NCBI GenBank assembly: GCA_014706295.1
Contig: JACSVZ010000008.1
Location: 1,550,001-1,614,000 of the forward strand
DNA length: 64,000 nt
Direction: 5' to 3'
Origin: Lycocorax pyrrhopterus obiensis
Taxonomy: Eukaryota; Chordata; Aves; Passeriformes; Paradisaeidae
A program made the position numbers and the translations under genes. The notes under the pieces are model-generated. The model searched no databases and was not told the DNA's origin. It saw only the letters and a program-made list of their open reading frames with translations. Positions 56,531 through 64,000 of this stretch are shown piece after piece (positions within the stretch are counted from its first letter, which is position 1; every line of letters begins with the position of its first letter).

Positions 56531-59461
56531 CCTTTGGCTTTCTCTGCCAGAGGAGTCCTGGGACGTCCTCACGGTGCAAGGAGCCCTTTGGCTGCAGCAG
56601 AGGCCAGCAATGCGTCTCACACCGACACGAGGGTACAGATGGAGTTATTCCTCCTGCAGTGAGTGTCCTGCTCTGCAATCTGTGCCTTGACCCAGTTCAG
56701 GGCAGGTTAATACAAACTATTTGTAACTTGTCGCGCCGAGGGCTGAGAGCGCAAAGAACAGCCCAGTGAGCATCCCCCTCCTGCAGCCACAGGAAGCAGG
56801 GGGGCTCTGGGTGTGCTCATTCCTTGGGTATTGCACCAGTGATGGACGACACCATCAGACATCCAGAGCTGCTTAACAGAACTCCATTACCCAGGAAAAA
56901 TTACAGTGCTTGGGCTGAAGAGCTGGGCTGGGAGAAATGACAAATGTGAGCGGAGCAGAGGGAGCCCCGGAGGACTGGAGACCTTTTAATAACACAAATA
57001 AAAGTTCTGAGGGCTGGAGGGGCTGGATCTGTGGTGGTGACATGAGCCTGGCCCCACTGCTGCCTCTGCTTCCCTCCAGTTCAACTCTGCGTTCTTGAAG
57101 ACTGCACAGCTGTTCCATTGGGGACTGTGGTGTGTCTCCAGTTGGCTTAGTTCCTCTCTGGGCTCTCAAACCCTGTATTAAAGCAATTACTCAAAGCCCA
57201 GCCTCTGAATAAAGTGAAAGCAAGCAACTACTCAGAGGAAACACATCCAGTTCCTGCAGTGGGAGCAGAAGATGCTGAGTGGCAGGGAAAGGGTGGCCTG
57301 TTCCTGTTCTCGCTCGGTTTCAAGTCTCTGCACCCGTCTCCTGCTGCTCTGACTCTGGGATCAGCTTTCCGAGGTGTCCTGTGGGTGCTTCCCATCCCAA
57401 ACAGGGACAGCACAAGGTTCTGCCTCCAACCTCCATTCTCTCCCCCCACCCCTGTGAATTTTGTACCTGGGACGTTCATCTTTAAGCTCAAATGAAACCA
57501 TCCAGACCCCTCTTGGGACCAACGTTCAAAATATCTGCTGCCTGACATAAAAGCCGCTAATGACATCTGCCCAGCAAGGTGAGATATTAAATCTGGTTTT
57601 TCCACAAATCCTCCTCCCTTTTCCCAACTGCCACTCCAAATTCCCCTGTCCTACCTCTCACTCCAGGCGGGAACCCAAGCACCATCTTCATCTCAGCACA
57701 TAAACAGTATTTAATTATGTCCCCTGATCTGTTGCAAAACTCAGCCTGCCTCTGAGTACAGAAACACTCACCTTAAACTGGATTTATTTTCTTTCTCACT
57801 TAAAGTATCCCCTGCTTGTCCTCCCTCCCTCCCAGGCCCTCTTCTGTCCCCAGCCAAACCCCTTTTACTCCAAAATTGTTACTTCTGGCTCCAGCCTGGT
57901 GTTCCAGCCTCTCCACAGCATCATCATGCTCCCATTTTGTGGCTCATGTGTGGGAAGTGCTTCCAGGAGAGCAAGAACTGATTTTTTGATCCTATTTATC
58001 CCCTCTTTGAACTCCCTATTCCCACAGCACCTCCCTTGAGAGTGCACAAGCTGCTGGTACACTGAGGCAAGATCACCAAGTTGATCTGGATTTTTCCCTG
58101 TACCCTGTCATTAATTAATACAATCAACCCCACAGTCACACAGACAGCAGCTTTTTTCTGAACACAATCCTACCTGAAAACCTTTAAAAAACCCTACCAA
58201 AGGGTTTTAACCTTTAAACAAACCCACCCAAACTATTCTTTCAAAAATTCAGTGTGCTGGGAAAAGGTTTCTTTTAGGAAAAAAACCCCAGGTTTGAGCA
58301 ACTTGTGCTGTAAAAGTCCAACAGAAGAGGCTCACGGAATGATGGAAAAGATTTTTGTGTGAATGATGTGGAATGTGCTGGGGTAAAGCAGAGATTATTG
58401 GGGAACAGGTGACCTGCACCTCACACTGAGACATTCTGCAGACAGAGAGGCACCATAGAAACCTTCTGGCACTGTCACCAGAGCTAACAAAGGGAGACAT
58501 TTGCTGCCCTAAAAGAATTCTGAGCTCAGTAGAGACTGACAAACAGAATTACCCCAAACCATGTGGCAATTCCAGCACCTGCATGTACAGAATAGGCTGA
58601 ACCCCAGACTGCCAAATCCTTTTCACAGCCACACATTTAAACTGAGCATTTATGAGCTGTGCTTTTGGTCCTGCTGCAGTTTTTGCTCCTTCGCTGAAAT
58701 CTAAGTAATTAAAGCCTCTTCCCTCCCACAGCTCACAGAACTCAAGCAACTGCTCAAAAGGACTGAACAACTGACAGGGGAAATTCCCAAACCTTTGGGA
58801 ATGCCAGGGGTAGGACTGAGGCATCTGAGCTGTCCTCTGCTCTTAGACAGAGCCAGATGGAGATGGGGAAGTGCTGCTGTTCCAGCTACAAACACTTCTC
58901 ATTTGTGAATCGTTCCCAAACAGACACCAGCACCCCCATGTTCCTGGGGAGGCACCTGAAACCCTGAGGCGAGGCTGAAACTCACAGCAGTTCATGGTGC
59001 AAGACACTAAACCAGGCTGTTCCTTTGCAGATCTGATTTTCCAGCAGCAGGATCTGGAATCCAGGATGTGCCGTGCCATGCCAGCACTCGAAACACCCCA
59101 GTGGGTCTTAAAATTACAATTAGTGGGCTGAAATGTGCTTGTGTCACTTTTGCAAACAAGCCCATGAGGAGTTTATTTCAGCCTTTCAGGGATTCTAAAG
59201 GACAAAATGTTTGCATTTGTGTCAGGCGTTCCTGGAGTTCATAAGTCCAGGATTTAACTACGTAATTGCACGTGGCAGAATAATTACAGCTGTTAAAAAG
59301 TGTGTGTTTAACTGGAAGAGCTGCTCGCAGAATAAGGCTCACACAAGTGAGAAGCAGGAGAGCAGAGAGTCCTGGAGTTTGCTCGGGACACCTGCATGGT
59401 GATGGAATATTCTGGAATGAGTGGGAGAGGATGCTGCTGGCTGAGGAGTGCCCCCTCTTAC

Positions 59462-59686
59462 CTTGACTCTGACGGTGACGGTGGCCAGCCCAGGAGGCAT
59501 CGTGCCCTTGCTGTCGAAGGCTTCCACGAGGAAGGTGAAGGTTGCTTCTGTGTCAGAGAAGGATTCATAATCCAAGGACTTCCGCAGCGACAGCTCTCCC
59601 GTGTGCTTGTCCAGGGCAAAATACTGCCGGGCTTCCTCGGTGCGGATCCGATAGGTCACGTCAGCGCCCAGGTCCACGTCCTTGGC
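59462..59686 (-). CDS. PCDH15: PCDH15 exon: body of EC8
   Basis: 225 nt, 75 codons, phase 0 at both ends. The acceptor is ccctgcag before GCCAAGGAC and the donor is GTCAAG followed by gtaag. The peptide opens with the EC8 DxD motif (AKDVDLGAD), passes through [20 protein letters not shown], and carries the LDYE motif ([11 protein letters not shown]) and the XDX region [13 protein letters not shown]. It ends at the last EC8 strand (ATVTVRVK). The next exon supplies the DMNDY linker. The calcium motifs expected for an EC7-EC8 bound joint are present. Compared with the human protein as I remember it, the loop after YRIR is one of the more divergent parts. Confidence 0.95.
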
Positions 59687-59949
59687 CTGCAGGGAACGCA
59701 GGGACATCAAACCGAATCCATGCTCACCAAGCATCCCTCTGAGACTTAAAGGGCAAACTGCTGCAAACATCCTGAGTTTAGGTGTGCTGTTGTAATTGTA
59801 TTCAACGTACACAGACCCAAGGAATGAAATTCGCTGAAGGATCAAGCCACGGGACATGAGCACAATATTCTGGGAAAGTGGCACTGGAAGCTGAGTCTGG
59901 TCTTAATTCTCCTCCCTGGGCACTTGCTATTGATCACTGCCAGGGAGAG

Positions 59950-60225
59950 GATCACAGAATTCCACAGTAGTTTGGGTTGGAAGGGATGTTTAAGGCCAGC
60001 TTGTTTCCCCCCTGCCATGGGCAGGGACACCTTCCACTGTCCCAGGCTGCTCCAAGCCCCAATGTCCAGCCTGGCCTTGGACACTGCCAGGGATCCAGGG
60101 GCAGCCACAGCTGCTCTGGGCATCCTGTGCCAGGGCCTCCCATCCTCACAGGGAGCAATTTCTGCCTGACACCTGATTTAAATCTCTCCTCTTTTAGCTT
60201 AAAACTTCCCCTTGGCCTATATCTG
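59950..60225 (-). mobile_element. CR1 LINE fragment, type 1, diverged
   Basis: Reverse-sense tail GATCACAGAATTCCACAGTA. Body to CCTGTGCCAGGGCCTCCCAT, then a decayed continuation. It lies in the short intron inside EC8, in gene orientation. Confidence 0.92.
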
Positions 60226-60369
60226 CCTGTGCAGACAGTGGCAGTGTAGGTTTTGCTGTTTCACTGGTTGTTTTTATTAATTGCTATTATTTCCTAACTA
60301 ACCTTATCTTCAAAGGTTGTTTTTAGTACCTGGCTAAAGGTCATGCATTTTTCAGTCTGCTCAGTGTAA

Positions 60370-60541
60370 CAGAATAAAAGAATCCTGAATGGGTTGGAAG
60401 GGACATCAAATGCCATCTCATTTCACTCCCTGCCATGGACAGGGACACCTCCCACTGTCCCAGGCTGCTCCAAGCCCCAATGTCCAACCTGGCCTTGGGC
60501 ACTGCCAGGGATCCAGGGGCAGCCACAGCTGCTCTGGGCAA
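60370..60541 (-). mobile_element. CR1 LINE fragment, type 1
   Basis: AACAGAATAAAAGAATCCTG tail. The body ends at CAGCTGCTCTGGGCA. It lies in the same short intron and the same orientation as the copy at 59950. Confidence 0.92.
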
Positions 60542-60655
60542 AAAACCTTCCCCCCATGCTCCAGCTCACAATCTTTTATGTCAGTCTCACTGCCAACTTA
60601 AATAAGAAATTGCAGAACAAACACTCCCCACCTTCACTCCCCGCTGCTTCCTTAC

Positions 60656-60961
60656 CTCCAGCTGCAGGAAGACCGTGCCTGGTGGGAGATTTTCTGGCAC
60701 GGAGACGGTGTAGGAAGCGTTGGTGAACACGGGGCTGTTGTCGTCAATATCCAGCACCTTGATGGCCAAGGTGAGCGTGGAGCGCCGCGGGTCCGCGGCT
60801 CCGTCCGTCGCCTCCACGATGAGCTCGTAGTAATCCCTCACCTCCCTGTTCAGCTTCACTGCCGTGTAGATGCTGCCGTTGGAGGTGATCCGAAAAAGGT
60901 TCTTGAAGTTTGCCAGACTGTAATAGACTTGCCCATTAACCCCAGCATCTGCATCTGTAGC
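60656..60961 (-). CDS. PCDH15: PCDH15 exon: EC7 from its DxD motif, EC7-EC8 linker, start of EC8
   Basis: 306 nt, 102 codons, phase 0 at both ends. The acceptor is ctctccag before GCTACAGAT and the donor is GGAG followed by gtaagg. The peptide begins with the EC7 calcium motif ATDADAG. It continues through [18 protein letters not shown], where LNRE stands in for the usual LDRE, and [11 protein letters not shown]. It then reaches the canonical linker [10 protein letters not shown] and the first strands of EC8, with VPEN as the EC8 XEX glutamate motif. An NAS sequon follows the linker. The next exon continues directly with AKDVDLGAD, as expected for this family. This is the most upstream exon in the window. 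Skipping it would keep the frame. Confidence 0.95.
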
Positions 60962-61249
60962 CTGGAGAGACAGCAGGAAAGCCATGGATTAACGCGCAAA
61001 TTCCACACCTCCGAGGGAGACGCCCACAGGAGAGAAACCAGGTGAGGCAGGGAAGGATTCTGCCAAATCTGTGGTGGCCAGGAGGGCTTGTCTGGGGCAG
61101 CCTGCCTCTCTCTGAGCTTTGACTGAAGATAAAACATCCCACAGAAACAGATGGCTCAATTCCCAGTGACAGGAGCCAGGCTAACTGCATCCTAAGTGGA
61201 TTTCTCCAGGAAAAAAGGCACATTTAGCTGCTCAGCCTTGGACAACTTT

Positions 61250-61512
61250 TGACAGGAAAAGAGGACATAGCCTGAAGTTGTCCCAGGGAGGCTCAGGCTG
61301 GACAGCAGCAGGAATTTCTGCATGGAAAGGGTGCTCAGGCCTTGGCAGGGGCTGCCCAGGGAGGTTTGGAGTCCCCATCCCTGGAGGTGTCCAAGGAAGG
61401 GCTGGAGGTGGCACTCAGTGCTCTGGGCTGGGATCAAACACAGGTTGGACTCAATCCTGAAAGTTTTTCCAACCTAAATGATTCTGGGATTCTATCCTAT
61501 GATTCTCTGAAC
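61250..61512 (+). mobile_element. CR1 LINE fragment, type 2
   Basis: From GACAGGAAAAGAGGACATAG through TGCATGGAAAGGGTGCTCAG to a tail with two octamer-like units (GATTCTGGGATTCTATCCTATGATTCTCTG). Confidence 0.93.
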
Positions 61513-62787
61513 TTCAACAGAAGATGAACTTGATGCTCGTGAAGCCAAGCCCGCAGAGAATTCTAATGCTGAAGGATCTTCAGCATTGGGTGGTGTCTGA
61601 GAGGAATTTTTATTTAACACTGATTTAGTGTTTCATTGCTGCCCAAATCCTTACGGAATACGAATTTAGATGAAGGATGGATGCAGACAGACAGAAGAGA
61701 CACATCAGTTAGAAAGCTTCTTTCCACTTAACACATTTGTCACACTCAGTGATATTTTCAACGCTGCTCTCTGAAGAACTACTTAAATTTCTGGTTTGCT
61801 CATCCTGTTCTTCAAACCCAAACGTTATCACACTTCATCCTTATTCTTCTCTGCTCAGAACAGGCTGATGATTGCCACCGAAAACCATTTAGATTTCTTC
61901 AGCTGGGATCTTTGTTCTCACACACTGAACCAGCCTCAGATTTCAGTGTCAGCCAAATAACTCTTGTTATCACATAACGATAGGGACGGGCAAAATGAAT
62001 AGGTTTTCATAGAGCTCTCACGTTGAAATGCTGACCTGTTATTTTGCCTCCTCCTAATTCAATTAGGGCGTGATGAACAAGGTTATGTAAATTAAGCAAA
62101 GGGCACTCCATGAGCAAGGTATTCTCGTTTATTTGCCTTTATGAATGACATGTGTGAAGACCATAAGAGATTTGCATGTTTTGTTTTCAGAACAGTCACC
62201 GGGAATGCTTAATTCCAGTGATGATGTTCATTGTAAGGCTTGGTAATGAAACTGTTTATCTTGCTAGAAATCAATTAAAAGTTAATTAAAATTGCTAATA
62301 AGGAAAAAAATCACTGTGTTTGTTCCCTGCATTACATCCATGTGCTAAGCAGGGTTTGCTACAACTTCATTCTGACTGGTCCATGGATATCACATTCTTC
62401 TAATCCACATCTGTCAGTTGGATTTGCTTAATTCACAATCAATTCAATTTCCTCTGTAGAAATAACTGATCCAAACAAACAAACAAATAACAAAAAAAAA
62501 CCCCAAAAAGCCCCACAGGAATCTCCAAGAGTAATCTGAAATACGCCTGTAATTGGAAACCGTGACAAAAGATTCTCATGAGACAACGTTTTTGTATCAG
62601 GTTAGTTCAGGACGATGTTTTGCAATATATAAACTTCTTGTTTTGGGAAGGAAATGAAAATTACTTTCAAATACATGGCAGGCTTTGCAACTGGGTTCCT
62701 AAAAACATGACTGTGAATGTTGTGAACTCATTTGTGCACATCCTTAGGCAGAAACATCTTTGCCACATTCTGCAGGACTGATTTGAT

Positions 62788-63680
62788 TCACAGAATCCCA
62801 GAATGATTGAGGCTGGAAAAGCCCTCCCAGCCCATGGAGCCCACCCTGTGCCCAATGCCCACCTTGTCACCAGCCCAGAGCACTGAGTGCCACCTCCAGC
62901 CCTTCCTTGGACACCTCCAGGCATGGGCACTCCAAAGCTCCCTGGGCAGCCCCTGCCAAGGCCTGAGCACCCTTTCCATGCAGAAATTCCTGCTGCTGTC
63001 CAACCTGAGCCTCCCCTGGCCCAGCCTGAGGCCGTTTCCCCTTGTCCTGTCCCTGTTCCCTGGGAGCAGAGCCCGACCCCCCCCGGCTGCCCCCTCCTGT
63101 CAAGGAGTTGTGCAGAGCCACAAGGTCCCCCCTGAGCCTCCTTTGCTCCAGGCTGAGCCCCTTTCCCAGCTCCCTCAGCCACTCCTGGGGCTCCAGCCCC
63201 TTCCCAGCTCCGTTCCCTGCCCTGGACACGCTCCAGCCCCTCCAGGGCTCTCTGGCCGGGAGGGCCCAGAACTGGACACAGCCCTCGAGGTCCCTCAGCA
63301 GGGCCAGCCCAGGGGACGGGCCCTGCCCTGGGCCTGTGGCCACCCCATGGCTGGCACAGCCCAGGGCCCATTGGCCTCGTGCCCCCCTGGGCTCCTGTCC
63401 AGCCGCTGGCACAGCACTCCCAGGGCCTTTCCCGACGGGCCCTTTGCAGCCCCTCTGCCCCAGCCTGGAGCTGCAGGGCTTGGGGTGAGCCCGGGGCAGG
63501 ACCCGGCACTTGGCCTTGCTGAACCTCAGCCCGTGGATCCAGCCTGTGCTGATCCCTCTGCAGAGCTCCCTGCCCTCCAGCACACCCACACTCCCACCCA
63601 GCCCCGTGTTCTCCATGAACTGACTGAGGCTGCACTCGATCCCCTCGTCCAGATCGTTGTTAAAGATATTAAACAGATAT
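62788..63680 (-). mobile_element. CR1 LINE fragment, type 2, long, with ORF2 remnant
   Basis: Reverse-sense tail GATTCACAGAATCCCAGAATGATTG. About 0.9 kb, covering the 3' UTR and the last third of ORF2. A 273-codon minus frame stays open across it. The reverse transcriptase core that should read FADDTKLGG is changed to FMENTGLGG, so even the catalytic aspartates are lost. The open frame is not evidence of a working gene. Confidence 0.93.
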
Positions 63681-64000
63681 TTCCACACAGAGTAGCAAGC
63701 AAAGCATCATTATGAAATCCAATTATCTAATTGGGATTATACCACCATAACAGCAGTGAAGAATTCACGTTTTATCACTCTAAACTTGAAAAGAGATAAT
63801 GTCCTCTTTATGGATAAGAAAGAAAAAGAGTTTAATCTGGTTCCTAAAAGAATCCTGTCTCAAGGGTGTACAACTGTTCCCACATGGAAGTCATTTCCCA
63901 GAGCCTCTGGGAGCCTGTGGGAAGCAGCTCCATGGAGAAGGACTTGCTGTTGGTGTGGACACTCTCTGTCCCTCTTTGCAGTCATCACTTTGTACCAAAA

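Larger units (their letters stand above)
50757..59461 (-). other. PCDH15: PCDH15 intron, 8.7 kb, between EC8 and EC9 exons
   Basis: Contains CR1 fragments at 51428-51500, 53040-53325, 54482-54658, 55215-55560 and 56218-56530. The stretches 51505-53035, 53330-54475, 55600-56215 and 56535-59461 show nothing recognisable. Confidence 0.85.
59687..60655 (-). other. PCDH15: PCDH15 intron, 969 bp, inside EC8
   Basis: The shortest intron of the window. Nearly half of it is two CR1 fragments, both in gene orientation (59950-60225 and 60370-60541). Confidence 0.9.
1..64000 (-). other. PCDH15: PCDH15 gene, internal part (EC7 to EC11 region)
   Basis: Nine minus-strand exons join into 499 uninterrupted codons that I recognise as protocadherin-15. 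Known role: PCDH15 is a single-pass atypical cadherin that forms the lower end of the hair-cell tip link, pairs with CDH23, and couples to the mechanotransduction channel. It is also found in photoreceptors. Visible marks are cadherin calcium motifs (DxD, LDYE, DxNDN-type linkers) and the EC11 stretch [20 protein letters not shown], which is very characteristic. The window holds neither the start nor the end of the gene. Introns range from 969 bp to 13.0 kb. No exon shows a stop, a frameshift or a damaged splice site, so the gene looks intact here. Confidence 0.95.
60962..64000 (-). other. PCDH15: PCDH15 intron before the EC7 exon (partial)
   Basis: Contains CR1 fragments at 61250-61512 and 62788-63680. 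The stretches 61515-62785 and 63690-64000 show nothing recognisable. No upstream EC7 exon was found before the window edge. Confidence 0.85.

Noticed and set aside
62667..63715. Open frames of 322 and 273 (minus) and 302 (plus) codons
   Set aside because: All lie in the type 2 CR1. The minus frames are decayed ORF2 and 3' UTR, and the plus frame is antisense.

Overview
The window is bird nuclear DNA. About 42 truncated CR1 LINE fragments are spread over it, most ending in the typical avian CR1 3' tail (CCTTCCAACCCAAACC followed by ATTCTGTG-like octamers). There is no bacterial-style gene packing. Summing my own boundaries, CR1 covers roughly 12.5 kb, about a fifth of the window. That is high for a bird, and the main copies look young. 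CR1-rich lineages such as woodpeckers and their relatives are a possible but unproven source.

The whole window lies inside one host gene, PCDH15 (protocadherin-15, the lower part of the inner-ear tip link), transcribed from the minus strand. Nine coding exons were found, in transcript order: 60656-60961, 59462-59686, 50640-50756, 42013-42153, 39060-39172, 25905-26014, 24554-24694, 16059-16186 and 3822-4037. All have GT-AG junctions, the phases match at every join, and together they give 1,497 nt (499 codons) without a stop. They encode the protein from the DxD motif of extracellular cadherin repeat EC7, through EC8, EC9 and EC10, to near the end of EC11. Earlier exons lie beyond position 64000. 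The end of EC11, the membrane-adjacent domain, the membrane segment and the cytoplasmic domain lie before position 1.

The introns hold almost everything else: CR1 fragments in both orientations (about 21 each way), two solo LTRs with 4-bp target duplications (10276-10697 and 12753-13188), and a complete but gene-less 1.2-kb LTR element (36724-37910) with two LTRs, a tRNA-Trp-type primer binding site, a polypurine tract and 6-bp target duplications. There are two GC-rich minisatellites (28-bp unit at 28545-28960, 24-25-bp unit at 43545-43841), a 0.7-kb AT-rich tandem array (9290-9985), and an unexplained CpG island with YY1-like and CRE-like motifs at about 40140-40830.

No second protein-coding gene was identified. 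Nearly all long open frames outside the exons are CR1 or minisatellite artefacts. I see no clear new biological system. The best leads are the intronic CpG island, the miniature LTR element with its internal repeated module, and the inverted CR1 pairs that flank PCDH15 exons.
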